Source: JADJDM01 sp044352985 (GTDB lineage: Bacteria; Bacteroidota; Bacteroidia; B-17B0; Aurantibacillaceae). From it: 64,000 nt of DNA. The position numbers and the translations under genes are program-made. Below the pieces are notes generated by a model, which was not told the DNA's origin, did no database searches, and saw only the letters and a list, made by a program, of their open reading frames with translations. The stretch is taken from positions 1-64,000 of the forward strand of contig JBILCU010000002.1 of NCBI GenBank assembly GCA_044352985.1, given 5' to 3'. The number at the start of each line of letters is the position of its first letter. The stretch's first letter is position 1. Below, piece by piece: positions 16,523 to 26,013 of this stretch.

Positions 16523-16900
16523 ATGAAATTCTTTAGGGACCATATAATTACTCGTTTTTTCTGCATTCTGATGGCATTGCATATATTCAACTTATCTGTT
16601 GACACCAAAGATGCTGCTCCTGATTACGTGCCAGAAGATTTAGCAGTTAACGATCAGGAATCCTTTGTAGAGTTAGTTCTTGAAAAATGGGTTGGGATTG
16701 AAAATGCCATTACCGAGCATGATGAACCCGACCAAGAAGATGGTGGCGCATTGGATTTCAAAAAAATAAATTTAATTACACAAAACTTTTCGCATATCAA
16801 TTTTGCCACTACTGAAATTGATCGCGTTTACTCTCCTGAGTATATCGTTTCTTTTCAAAACCCATGTTTTGATATAATTCCACGCCCTCCCCAAGCGTAA
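16523..16900 (+). CDS. Small uncharacterised protein heading the efflux operon
   Basis: A 125-residue protein of no family I can name. Residues 9-26 are hydrophobic (FFCILMALHIFNLSV) after a basic start, so it probably has a signal peptide or N-terminal anchor. The middle is acidic (DAAPDYVPEDLAVNDQESF, then EHDEPDQEDGG). The end is a compact FQNPCFDIIPRPPQA motif with a single Cys. Such an acidic export-type protein with a PRPP-type tail in front of an RND pump suggests a periplasmic partner, perhaps for metal or cation handling; that is inference. It starts 84 bp before the adaptor gene on the same strand. Confidence 0.6.
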   Translation: MKFFRDHIITRFFCILMALHIFNLSVDTKDAAPDYVPEDLAVNDQESFVELVLEKWVGIENAITEHDEPDQEDGGALDFKKINLITQNFSHINFATTEIDRVYSPEYIVSFQNPCFDIIPRPPQA

Positions 16901-16983
16901 TTTTTTTTTCCATTTCTTTTATTTAAGTACCCGTATTTCACGGCGAACTTATTTCTATTCAAATCTTACTAATTAAAAAAATT

Positions 16984-18096
16984 ATGAAAAAAACATTCAT
17001 GCTTTTTAGCGTGTGTGCCATTACGTTAATGGCATGTTCAACTGATAAAGAAACCAATAACACCGAGGAAAAATTTCCTGTAACAAACCCAATTGTTATT
17101 GATACCATTTATACTCAGGAGTATGTAGCCGATATTCAATCGGTACAAAATGTTGAATTGAGGTCAAGAGTTAAAGGCTTTATTGAAGCCATACATGTGG
17201 ATGAGGGTAAACCTGTAAAAGCAGGGCAATTGCTTTTTAGCATTAGTAGTAAAGAATATAAAGAGGCGCTTATTAAAGCAAAAGCATCATTGAAAAGTGC
17301 TATTGCCGAAGCCAAAGCTGCGGAATTGGATGTGAAGAATATTCAAACCTTAGTAGATAAAAATGTTGTTTCTAAAACTGAGTTAGAAATGGCGCAATCT
17401 AAACTGGATGCAGCCAATGCTAAAATTGATGAAGCAAAATCTGATGAGTCAAATGCGGCATTAAACCTTTCGTTTACAGAAATTAAAGCCCCATTTGATG
17501 GCATTATTAACCGCATACCAAACAAAATGGGAAGTCTAATTGATGAAGGCACATTACTAACTTCTATTTCTGATAATAAAGAGGTCTTCTCTTACTTCAA
17601 TGTTTCTGAAAAGGAATACTTAGATTTTATATCTATAAAAACTTCAGAAGAAAAAAATCAAGTAAGCTTAGTTTTAGCAAATAACCAACTCCACAAGCAA
17701 AAAGGTTTTGTTGAAACAGTTGATGGAGAATTTGATAAAACCACAGGAAACATAGCGTTTAGAGCAAGATTTTCAAACCCAGAAGGTATTTTAAAACACG
17801 GCTCTAGCGGCAAAGTGCGTTTAAGAAATGAATTAAAAGATGCGATGATCATTTCGCAAAAATCAACATTTGAAATTCAAGAAATAAACTATGTGTTTGT
17901 AGTAGATAAAGACAATGTTGTACACATGAAAAGCTTTGTACCAAAATTTAGGTTACCATCTTTATATGTAGTTGAATCAGGTTTATTACCAACAGATAAA
18001 ATAATATACGAGGGCATACAACGAGTTAAAGAAGGGGATAAAATAGTTCCTCAATTAATCTCTGATAAAGAAATGCTATCGCAACAAATAAAATAA
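16984..18096 (+). CDS. RND efflux periplasmic adaptor (HlyD/AcrA family) lipoprotein
   Basis: A 370-residue membrane-fusion protein. A lipobox (TLMACS, Cys18) anchors it to the inner membrane. The order is first lipoyl half (VELRSRVKGFIEAIHVDEGKPVKAGQLLF, about 57-85), an alpha-helical hairpin rich in Ala/Lys (about 92-155), second lipoyl half (LSFTEIKAPFDGIINRIPNKMGSLIDEG), beta-barrel, and membrane-proximal domain (YVFVVDKDNVV). It bridges the RND pump and the outer-membrane channel encoded next. The gap to the pump gene is 33 bp. Confidence 0.95.
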   Translation: MKKTFMLFSVCAITLMACSTDKETNNTEEKFPVTNPIVIDTIYTQEYVADIQSVQNVELRSRVKGFIEAIHVDEGKPVKAGQLLFSISSKEYKEALIKAKASLKSAIAEAKAAELDVKNIQTLVDKNVVSKTELEMAQSKLDAANAKIDEAKSDESNAALNLSFTEIKAPFDGIINRIPNKMGSLIDEGTLLTSISDNKEVFSYFNVSEKEYLDFISIKTSEEKNQVSLVLANNQLHKQKGFVETVDGEFDKTTGNIAFRARFSNPEGILKHGSSGKVRLRNELKDAMIISQKSTFEIQEINYVFVVDKDNVVHMKSFVPKFRLPSLYVVESGLLPTDKIIYEGIQRVKEGDKIVPQLISDKEMLSQQIK

Positions 18097-18129
18097 ATCA
18101 GGTTAATATTAAACTAATAATAAAGTATT

Positions 18130-21100
18130 ATGATTTCAAAATTCATACATAGACCTGTTCTATCTATTGTAATATCTCTAATTATAACGCTATTGGGGTC
18201 GTTAGCATTAACGCAATTACCAATGGCTCAATTTCCAAATATCGCACCTCCAGAGGTAAATGTTACAATAGAATACACTGGGGCAAATGCAGAAACAGTT
18301 ACCAAAGCAGCTATTGTGCCTTTAGAACGAGCTATAAATGGAGTACCAGGTATGAAATACATGTCATCCGATGCAGGAAATGATGGTGTTGGTGTAGTTC
18401 AAATTATTTTTGAAGTAGGAACAAACCCTGATGTAGCTGCGGTAAACGTACAAAATAGAGTTGCTGCCGTGATGGGCGAACTTCCTGCGGAAGTAATTAG
18501 AAATGGTGTAAAAATAGCCAAAGAAGAAAATGCGATGTTAATGTACTTAAACATTTATAGTACAGACACCGCTTTACAAGAAAAATTCCTGTACAACTTT
18601 GCCGACATTAATATATTGGCTGATTTAAAACGTATTGAAGGCGTTGGTTATGCAGATATTTTAGGCGCAAAAGAATATGCCATGCGTGTTTGGTTAAAGC
18701 CCGATAAAATGCTCACCTACAATGTTTCTACAGCCGAAGTATTAGAAGCATTAGATGAACAAAATATAGAAGCTGCACCGGGAAAGGTTGGCGAAAGTTC
18801 AGATAAAAAAGCTCAAGCATTACAATATGTAATTAAATATACAGGTAAGTACAATACAAAAGAGCAATATGAAAACATTGCACTTCGTGCAAATGAAAAT
18901 GGAGAAATATTGCGAATAAAAGATATAGCAGATGTTGAATTTGGAACAACATACTTTGACGTTGAAGCAAAATTAAATGGTAAACCTGCGGCATCAGTGA
19001 TGCTAAAACAATTACCGGGTTCTAATGCAAGTAGGGTAATTAGTAAAGTAAAAAAACGCCTAGAGGAAATGAAAGAATCCACCTTTCTAAAAGGAATGGA
19101 TTATGAGGTAAGTTACGACGTATCTCGCTTTTTAGATGCCTCTGTTCACGAAGTTGTTAGAACACTTATTGAAGCGTTTTTACTAGTGGCATTAGTAGTA
19201 TTTATTTTCTTACAAGATTTTCGTTCAACCATTATTCCTGCGATAGCAGTTCCAGTTTCATTAATCGGAACACTTTTCTTTATGCAATTAATGGGCTTCT
19301 CATTAAACCTCATTACATTGTTTGCATTAGTACTTGCCATAGGTATTGTAGTCGATAATGCCATTGTTGTGGTAGAAGCTGTACATGCCAAGATGGAAAA
19401 ATCAGGTATAAGCGCAATGAAAGCGACTGAACAAGCCATGAAAGAAATTAGCGGAGCAATCATCGCTATTACTTTAGTAATGTCGGCAGTATTTATTCCT
19501 GTTGCTTTTATGTCGGGTCCATCAGGTATTTTTTATCGACAGTTCTCTTTAACAATGGCTGTTGCTATTGTGCTGTCAGGTGTTATTGCATTAACATTAA
19601 CGCCTGCATTGTGCGCCATGCTATTAAAAAATCCTCATCAACAACACAAGAAAAAAAATAAACTAACACGCTTTTACGATGGTTTCAACGAATGGTACAA
19701 TAGCTTATCAAAAAAGTACCAAGCATTATTAGGCTTAATAGCTAATAGAAGAGTAGTAACCTTTTCTATTTTACTTATTTTTTGTTTTGGTACTGGATTG
19801 TTAGGTCGTTTTTTATCATCGGGATTTATTCCAAATGAAGATCAAGGTACGTTTTATGCAAGTATCACTACACCATCAGGTTCAACTTTAGAACGAACAA
19901 AAGCTGTTGTAAACGAAGTGCAAAAAGTATGCGAAGGAATTGATGCCATTGAATCTGTCTCTTCATTAGCAGGTACAAATATTTTATCAGATGGTACAGG
20001 TGCAACATACGGTACTTGTTTAATCAATTTAAAAAGTTGGGATAACCGAAAAGAATTGGTTGATGATATTATTGCACTCGTAGTTGAAAAAACAAAGCAT
20101 ATTAAAGATGCAAATATCGAATTCTTTCCACCTCCTGCAGTTCCGGGTTATGGTAATGCCAGCGGTTTTGAATTAAGATTGCTAGACAAAACGGGACGAG
20201 GAGATTTTAAAGAAATGGAAAAAGTTGTAAATCAATTTATGTCCGATTTAAAAGCTCGTCCTGAAATTGCAAGTGCCTTTACCATTTTTGACGCAAGTTA
20301 TCCGCAATTCATGCTATACTTTGATAACGACATGGCAGCTAAAAAAGGCGTTACTGTAAATAATGCAATGGCAACTTTACAAACTTTATTAGGAAGCGAG
20401 TATGCAACAAATTTTATTCGTTTCGGACAAATGTATAAAGTAATGGTACAAGCATTGCCACAATATAGAGCAAAGCCTGACGATATTTTAAAACTAACCG
20501 TAAAAAATGATAAAGGAGAAATGGTTCCATTATCTGCATTTATGAGTGTAGAAAAAATGTATGGAGTAGATCAAATTACACGTTACAATATGTATCCATC
20601 AGCCGAATTAAATGGCGAAGCAAACGAAGGCTATAGTAGTGGTAATTCAATTAAAGCTATTCAGGAAGTTGCTAAAACAAAATTACCAAAGGGTTACGAT
20701 ATTGATTGGGCAGGTATTACACGAGATGAAGTACAAGCAGGAAATGAAGCCATTTACATTTTCATAATTTGTTTACTCTTTGTGTATTTAGTTTTAGCAG
20801 CGCAGTACGAAAGTTTTCTATTACCAATGCCGGTTATCCTTTCATTGCCCACCGGAATTTTTGGAGCGTTCCTGTTATTATTAATGATGGGTTTAGAAAA
20901 CAACATCTATGCACAAGTGGCAATGATCATGCTTATTGGTTTATTAGGTAAAAATGCCATTTTAATTATTGAGTTCGCTGCGCTTAGGCATAGGGAAGGT
21001 AAAACACCATTGCAAGCAGCCATCGAAGGAGCTACAGAAAGGCTACGCCCTATTTTAATGACCTCTTTTGCTTTTATTGCAGGATTAATACCTCTATTAT

Positions 21101-21285
21101 TTGCAAGTGGTGCAGGAGCGGTTGGTAATAAAACCATTGGGGCAGCAGCAGCAGGAGGTATGTTATTTGGGACAATATTTGGTGTCGTTATTATTCCCGG
21201 ACTTTATGTGATTTTTGCAACGATAGCCGAAAAATTTTCAAAAAAAGGCACGAAAGAAGAAAAACCATTCACCGAAGTAATTTAA
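18130..21285 (+). CDS. RND multidrug efflux transporter, HAE-1 (AcrB-like)
   Basis: A 1051-residue proton-driven inner-membrane pump. The N-terminus (MISKFIHRPVLSIVISLIITLLGSLAL) and twelve expected membrane helices fit HAE-1. Two porter-domain regions and FALVLAIGIVVDNAIVVVEAV (TM4) are present. In AcrB TM4 carries two proton-relay aspartates; here the pair is D409-N410, so the second Asp is Asn. The partner Lys is kept (LLGKNAILIIEF, K941). The phenylalanine-rich pocket cannot be judged without a structure. The gene follows its adaptor and precedes its outer-membrane channel by 3 bp. Likely substrates are amphiphilic drugs or detergents. Confidence 0.96.
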   Translation: MISKFIHRPVLSIVISLIITLLGSLALTQLPMAQFPNIAPPEVNVTIEYTGANAETVTKAAIVPLERAINGVPGMKYMSSDAGNDGVGVVQIIFEVGTNPDVAAVNVQNRVAAVMGELPAEVIRNGVKIAKEENAMLMYLNIYSTDTALQEKFLYNFADINILADLKRIEGVGYADILGAKEYAMRVWLKPDKMLTYNVSTAEVLEALDEQNIEAAPGKVGESSDKKAQALQYVIKYTGKYNTKEQYENIALRANENGEILRIKDIADVEFGTTYFDVEAKLNGKPAASVMLKQLPGSNASRVISKVKKRLEEMKESTFLKGMDYEVSYDVSRFLDASVHEVVRTLIEAFLLVALVVFIFLQDFRSTIIPAIAVPVSLIGTLFFMQLMGFSLNLITLFALVLAIGIVVDNAIVVVEAVHAKMEKSGISAMKATEQAMKEISGAIIAITLVMSAVFIPVAFMSGPSGIFYRQFSLTMAVAIVLSGVIALTLTPALCAMLLKNPHQQHKKKNKLTRFYDGFNEWYNSLSKKYQALLGLIANRRVVTFSILLIFCFGTGLLGRFLSSGFIPNEDQGTFYASITTPSGSTLERTKAVVNEVQKVCEGIDAIESVSSLAGTNILSDGTGATYGTCLINLKSWDNRKELVDDIIALVVEKTKHIKDANIEFFPPPAVPGYGNASGFELRLLDKTGRGDFKEMEKVVNQFMSDLKARPEIASAFTIFDASYPQFMLYFDNDMAAKKGVTVNNAMATLQTLLGSEYATNFIRFGQMYKVMVQALPQYRAKPDDILKLTVKNDKGEMVPLSAFMSVEKMYGVDQITRYNMYPSAELNGEANEGYSSGNSIKAIQEVAKTKLPKGYDIDWAGITRDEVQAGNEAIYIFIICLLFVYLVLAAQYESFLLPMPVILSLPTGIFGAFLLLLMMGLENNIYAQVAMIMLIGLLGKNAILIIEFAALRHREGKTPLQAAIEGATERLRPILMTSFAFIAGLIPLLFASGAGAVGNKTIGAAAAGGMLFGTIFGVVIIPGLYVIFATIAEKFSKKGTKEEKPFTEVI

Positions 21286-21288
21286 ACT

Positions 21289-22713
21289 ATGAAGAAATTT
21301 AGAAATACTATAACAGTTTACACTTTGGCATTGTTCATCCTTGCCACAAGTTGCAAAACCACTAAACCGTTAGAAAATAACACTATTAAAAATATGCCTG
21401 TATCCTTTTCTGATGTGAAGGATACTGCTAATTCTGCGAGCATAGATTGGAAGCTGTATTTTACTGATCCCAATTTGATAGAATTAATTGATATGGCTTT
21501 AAAAAACAATCTTGATTTACACATTGCTCTGCAAAAAATGGAAGCCTCAAAAGCTTATGTTCGTTCAAGTAAAGGGGCTTTATTTCCAAGCGTAAATGCA
21601 AATGTAAATTATTTAGGTCGCAGATTTGGTTACTATACAATGGATGATGCAGGTAATCGAACAACTGAAATTGAACCCGGTAAAATTATCCCAACCTATT
21701 TACCCGACTATTACATGGGTTTACAAGCATCCTGGGAAATTGATTTGTGGGGTAAACTGAGAAATAAAAAACGTGCTGCTTTAGCTCGTTATCTTTCAAG
21801 TGTAGAAGGTAAGAATCTTATTACTACGAATCTCATTGCTGAAGTTGCCAACTCTTATTATGAATTGCTTGTATTAGATAATGAGTTGGAAATCATTCGT
21901 GAGTCAATTAAAATTCAACAGAGTGCTTTTGATTTAGTTTCTGTACAAAAAGAAGCAGGCGTTGCAAATGAATTAGAAGTAAAACAATTTGAAGCTCAAC
22001 TAAACAGTTCAAAAGCTTTGGAATATGAAACTTTGCAAAGTATTACTGAGATTGAAACCCGGATCAATTATTTATTAAACCGTTATCCTCAAACCATCAA
22101 GCGTGAGAAGACGGATTTCAATAAACCTTTAAGCATTGTTCCCAATACAGGTATCCCTTCCGATTTATTAAAAAACCGTCCTGATTTAAGGCAAGCAGAA
22201 TATGAATTAATGGCTTCAAAAGCCGATTTAAAGGCAGCGAAAGCAGCATTTTATCCGTCATTAAACATAACGGGAATGTTAGGTTTTCAGGGTTACAAAG
22301 CAGTTTTACTGCCTCAGTCACTGGCTTATACTGCCGCTGGCGGCTTGATTGCGCCTCTCCTAAATCGCAACGCAATAAAAGCAGAGTTTAAATCTGCAAA
22401 TGCTGCACAACAAGAAGCTTTATTCAACTACCAAAAGGTGATTTTGAATGGTTACATTGAAGTCTATAATGAACTGGCGAAGATTAGAAACCTTGAAAAA
22501 ATCGAAGAATTCAAATCAAATCAAGTTACTGCATTATCACAAGCGATTGATGCTTCATCTGCGTTATTTAAAACCGGAAGAGCAAATTATATTGAAGTAT
22601 TATTAGTTCAACAAAATTCACTTGATTCAAAAATTGAACTAATTGGTGTAAAACAGCGTCAGTTTAGCGCACTTGTAAATATTTACAAAGCTCTTGGAGG
22701 CGGATGGAAATAG
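21289..22713 (+). CDS. Outer-membrane efflux channel (TolC/OprM, NodT-type lipoprotein)
   Basis: A 474-residue outer-membrane factor. The lipobox ILATSC places the lipidated Cys at residue 22. Two OEP repeats are visible: long amphipathic helices at about 60-260 (NLDLHIALQKMEASKAYVR, then SYYELLVLDNELEIIRES) and about 275-470 (NRPDLRQAEYELMASKADLKAAKA). Conserved YPSLNITG and LGGGWK ends complete the fold. It trimerises into the exit duct of the pump. The start is 3 bp after the pump stop, so the three proteins are cotranslated from one mRNA. A terminator follows at 22795. Confidence 0.95.
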   Translation: MKKFRNTITVYTLALFILATSCKTTKPLENNTIKNMPVSFSDVKDTANSASIDWKLYFTDPNLIELIDMALKNNLDLHIALQKMEASKAYVRSSKGALFPSVNANVNYLGRRFGYYTMDDAGNRTTEIEPGKIIPTYLPDYYMGLQASWEIDLWGKLRNKKRAALARYLSSVEGKNLITTNLIAEVANSYYELLVLDNELEIIRESIKIQQSAFDLVSVQKEAGVANELEVKQFEAQLNSSKALEYETLQSITEIETRINYLLNRYPQTIKREKTDFNKPLSIVPNTGIPSDLLKNRPDLRQAEYELMASKADLKAAKAAFYPSLNITGMLGFQGYKAVLLPQSLAYTAAGGLIAPLLNRNAIKAEFKSANAAQQEALFNYQKVILNGYIEVYNELAKIRNLEKIEEFKSNQVTALSQAIDASSALFKTGRANYIEVLLVQQNSLDSKIELIGVKQRQFSALVNIYKALGGGWK

Positions 22714-22794
22714 CCCCTAATTTCTTCTAGTATATGATATTTTCTACTATACTTGAACTGATAATACGTTTCATTTTTGTTCTAAATAAATTGA

Positions 22795-22816
22795 GCCCTC
22801 TTAGGAGGGCTTTTTT
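22795..22816 (+). terminator. Terminator of the RND efflux operon
   Basis: GCCCTC-TTAG-GAGGGC forms a 6-bp GC-rich hairpin with a 4-base loop, followed by T6. It lies 82 bp after the outer-membrane factor stop. From here to the tRNA-Arg terminator (22817-22989) I see no feature beyond several TTCGAA/TCGAA words. Confidence 0.88.
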
Positions 22817-22983
22817 ATAGGCTCGAATTTCAGACGTACAAAGTAGAGAAATCTAATTTAGAAAAGTTCGAATCCCTTTAAGATACTAGGCTAAAAATGA
22901 TGTTTTACGAAAAAAGTTCGAACTCACGAATTTAAAAATCGAAGACCTCGAATTACCAATATTGACAAGGGTTTTAAAGGAAA

Positions 22984-23022
22984 TAAAAAAAGGGACAAAA
23001 CAAAAATATTGCTTTGTCCCTT
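22984..23022 (-). terminator. Terminator downstream of tRNA-Arg
   Basis: AAGGGACAAA (plus 22990-22999 as its complement) pairs with 23013-23022 in a 10-bp stem. On the minus strand a T7 tract follows. It begins 6 bp past the tRNA-Arg 3' end. Confidence 0.85.
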
Positions 23023-23027
23023 CGAGT

Positions 23028-23098
23028 GGTCTCAGAAGGAATCGAACCTTCATTTAGGGTTTAGGAAACCCTCGTTCTATCCGTTGAACTATGAAACC
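23028..23098 (-). tRNA. tRNA-Arg (anticodon CCT)
   Basis: The 71-nt minus-strand sequence folds fully. The acceptor is GGTTTCA/TGAGACC (one G-T pair), the D stem GTTC/GAAC, the anticodon stem AGGGT/ACCCT with loop TTCCTAA (anticodon CCT), and the T stem GAAGG/CCTTC with loop TTCGATT. CCA is not encoded. No integrase is adjacent. Confidence 0.97.
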
Positions 23099-23200
23099 TA
23101 TTTGCTAAAATGTAAATTTAATGATAGATTTTCTTTATCTAATTTTATTTTAAATTTATTATAAATTTAATTCTCTTCTATTAGAAGCATTCAAGAAAAA

Positions 23201-23598
23201 ATGACTCCTTTTGAGCAATATTATAAAACTTACAAAGATAGACTTGAAAAGTTTTTAAATAAAAATCGTGATGCGGAAGAGATAGACTTTATTAATAAGG
23301 AAAAAATGAGTGTTCAGGCAAAATTTTAGCGTTTGAAAGATTTGAATGTTTTATAAATGAAGATTTAGGGCTTGGTGCGACCATACAACTAAGATATAAT
23401 AAAAGGTCAAATCAAACTGACGCCTATTTTTGGGAAAATATTCTATTTAGCATTTGGCGTTGCGGATACAGATACCAACGACATGATGATGGATTTTTCT
23501 TTAGAGTAGGTTTAACGCCTGCAATAATGAGTCGTGATGCTGAAGGTTTTCATGCTGATTATTTTCAGTTTTGGGTTAGCCTAGACGTGAGTTTTTAA
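23201..23598 (+). pseudogene. Decayed gene with a beta-barrel-like C-terminus
   Basis: From the ATG at 23201 a first frame encodes MTPFEQYYKTYKDRLEKFLN and stops at about 23327. A second frame is open across that point and reads NEDLGLGATIQLRYNKRSN, then GYRYQRHDDDGFFFRVGLTP, then FHADYFQFWVSLDVSF before a stop at 23596-23598. Alternating residues and the aromatic final residue resemble the last strands of small Bacteroidetes outer-membrane or exported proteins. A full-length gene would need a longer N-terminal part and one frame, so it is a remnant. Its 3' end overlaps the convergent wzy-like gene by 23 bp. Confidence 0.6.
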
Positions 23599-25054
23599 TT
23601 GCAATATTATTTCCATTTAATTCTTTTAGTTTAATGCTTATAGATACAATTGCAGTAATAGATACAAAAAACGGCATTGCAATTTTATCAGATTCTAAAA
23701 AGCCATTAAAAAAAGCATGAATTGCATATGTGAAAAAGCCTAGAAATAAAAATAATGACATGTATTTATTTAATTCATCCGGGGATTTGTAATAATTAGT
23801 AACCCCATAATAACCTGTTAAGATAATTAATGCTAAAAAATTCAAGGCTCCTATCAAACCAGTTTCACTCAAATAATTTAAATATTCAGAATGTGCATGA
23901 CCTTTATCTCCCTTAAATGTACTAATATAAGTCATGTCGGCGCGTTGCTGAAATTGTCCATAAAAAAATTGATATGTGCCTGGTCCAAAACCTAAAACAG
24001 GTTTATCTAAAAACATTCGCCACGCACATTTCCATCTGTTGATTCTTTCAGAATTAGACATGTCGGCTTTATTAACATTAACCACAGATTTAAAATGCAT
24101 ACCAATATTATCTGTATGACTAATTTCCTTATTACTTTGCGAATATTCCTTAATATTAGGCCAAAACACAACCAAACAGGTGGCAAAGAAAAATCCAACA
24201 AAATATAAATACGCAGCTTTTACTTTAAATTTTATTACTAAAAAAACAATAAATGCCAAAATCAAAGTAATCCATGCCGCTCGAGAATACGATAAAAATA
24301 CAGCCAAAGAAAATATACCCAAAATTAAAGTCGCAAATACGATATATTTTTTTTGTTTATCAGTAATAGTATTTAATAGATAATAAATAATAAACGGGAA
24401 AACCATGGCCAAACAAGCTCCATAAATTGTATGATCATTATAAAAAGGCTGACAAGCAATTGATGAACCTTTAGTAGAAAAATACAAAGTGGAATGAACA
24501 ACCGTTGTATGGATAATTGGGTAAATCATTCCTAAAACATGCAAGGAGAAAATTGAAACAATGTTTTTTAAATCTTTTCGAAACAGTTCATTAAATAAGT
24601 AATAATAAACAACAATATAAACAATCCTAACAATAGTACGCTTTGCAGACACATCAGTTAACTCACTAAAAAAACTTGTTATGGTAAGCCATAAAATATC
24701 AATAAATAATATAATAGTAATTGGATGAAATAAAAACGATTTAGGGATTTTTAAATTTGTAATGAATTTTATAAAAACATAAAACGTCAAAATAATACAA
24801 ATAATTTCTGAAGGGAAATTTAATTTAGCGCCAAAACCAATTTTTGTTTGAAAGCTAAAGGGAACTAAAAATGCAAGAATGTGTAAAACATAATCCTTAA
24901 ACTTATATAATACATATAATGCAAGTATAATAATTATTGCATCTAATATAAAAAATGACACATCTGTTTTATTATTCAAAAAAACACTATTAAGTATTAT
25001 TAATAATGGAATTACATATAATAAATCAGCATATTTTTTTATGATAGAACTTTT
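23576..25054 (-). CDS. O-antigen ligase / Wzy-like polymerase family membrane protein
   Basis: A polytopic protein of about 492 residues with 10-12 hydrophobic segments. A large periplasmic loop in the C-terminal half carries the Wzy_C/WaaL-type pattern (MFLDKPVLGFGPGTYQFFYGQF, then GHAHSEYLNYLSETGLIG with the conserved His). These enzymes move undecaprenyl-linked glycans onto another glycan or onto lipid A or protein. The frame is open to a TTG at 25105, giving 44 bp overlap with the Wzz-like gene. I prefer the TTG at 25054, just after that gene's TAG, because the extra residues only restate the upstream coding DNA. It is the last gene of the radical-SAM operon. Confidence 0.82.
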   Translation of the reverse strand, partial: KSSIIKKYADLLYVIPLLIILNSVFLNNKTDVSFFILDAIIIILALYVLYKFKDYVLHILAFLVPFSFQTKIGFGAKLNFPSEIICIILTFYVFIKFITNLKIPKSFLFHPITIILFIDILWLTITSFFSELTDVSAKRTIVRIVYIVVYYYLFNELFRKDLKNIVSIFSLHVLGMIYPIIHTTVVHSTLYFSTKGSSIACQPFYNDHTIYGACLAMVFPFIIYYLLNTITDKQKKYIVFATLILGIFSLAVFLSYSRAAWITLILAFIVFLVIKFKVKAAYLYFVGFFFATCLVVFWPNIKEYSQSNKEISHTDNIGMHFKSVVNVNKADMSNSERINRWKCAWRMFLDKPVLGFGPGTYQFFYGQFQQRADMTYISTFKGDKGHAHSEYLNYLSETGLIGALNFLALIILTGYYGVTNYYKSPDELNKYMSLFLFLGFFTYAIHAFFNGFLESDKIAMPFFVSITAIVSISIKLKELNGNNIAIKNSRLG

Positions 25055-25061
25055 CAATTGA

Positions 25062-25991
25062 CTAATTATTTTCTTTACGACTAAACAAAACAATAGTAGA
25101 GACAAACAACGTTAATAAGATAGCAGTAATTACATTAGCAGAATAAGATGGAAACACTTTCTTATAATAAGGTTGGGCAGTATCAATTACATAGAGTTTA
25201 GGTATTGGATTATCAAGTGTTTTTTTTATCTTTTTCATCTTATTCTCTACATCAACTTGGCAATCTAATTGGTGACGATAATTAATAATATTGACACCAA
25301 TATTTATATTTTCTAATTTATTTTGTTTAAAAGACAAATCATTTAAATTTAATTGCGGGTTTGATGCTAAAACTAATAATCCTGATAAATTAAGCGTTTC
25401 TAAATCTGTTTTTAAAATACTTAATATCGAATCCGTTAAATGTTTTTGAAAATTAAATTCAAGTAACGTTTTATCATACGCTAGTTTTACATTTTGCTTA
25501 TAAATCAGTTCCCTTCTTTCATTAACTTTATCAATAATGTAATTAACGATATTTGCAGACAATTCAGGGTCTTTGGTTTGTGCCGAAATCATTACCGACA
25601 TATAATTTGTACGTTCAAATTGAATGCATGATTTAAACTTTTTAGAAAGTTTGTCTCGTGATTCTATATCATTTTTATCAATTTCAAAATAATCTATCAA
25701 ATTAAATTTAGCAGAAACTGAATCTTTAATTATTTGCGATTGTAAAATCTGAATAATACGATCTGATTCAACATCATATCCAAAATTTTGATTCTCAATC
25801 GAAATCTCTAAAGATGGGGAAGATGTAGGATATACTATTCCAAAAGAATTATATTCCTTTGGAATAAAAAAAGTAGTAACAGCAGTTAAAACAGCAGCTA
25901 TAATTGCATTACGTAATAGTTTGTATTTGTATTTAAAAAGAAACGTCTTTATTTCTTTTGTCTCAATAAGTTGTTCATTAGTTTCTTGCAT
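25062..25991 (-). CDS. Wzz/chain-length-determinant-like protein
   Basis: A 309-residue protein with one membrane helix near each end (RNAIIAAVLTAVTTFFIP at about 27-44 and VITAILLTLFVSTIVLF near 286-302) and a periplasmic coiled-coil-rich region between. The pre-TM2 segment (YVIDTAQPYYKKVFPS) fits the proline-containing Wzz end. There is no C-terminal tyrosine-kinase domain. Wzz proteins set polymer length together with a Wzy polymerase, which is exactly the next gene. This pairing supports a polymer-producing role for the operon. Confidence 0.82.
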   Translation of the reverse strand: MQETNEQLIETKEIKTFLFKYKYKLLRNAIIAAVLTAVTTFFIPKEYNSFGIVYPTSSPSLEISIENQNFGYDVESDRIIQILQSQIIKDSVSAKFNLIDYFEIDKNDIESRDKLSKKFKSCIQFERTNYMSVMISAQTKDPELSANIVNYIIDKVNERRELIYKQNVKLAYDKTLLEFNFQKHLTDSILSILKTDLETLNLSGLLVLASNPQLNLNDLSFKQNKLENINIGVNIINYRHQLDCQVDVENKMKKIKKTLDNPIPKLYVIDTAQPYYKKVFPSYSANVITAILLTLFVSTIVLFSRKENN

Positions 25992-26013
25992 ATAAAAAAT
26001 TAATAGAAAGGAT

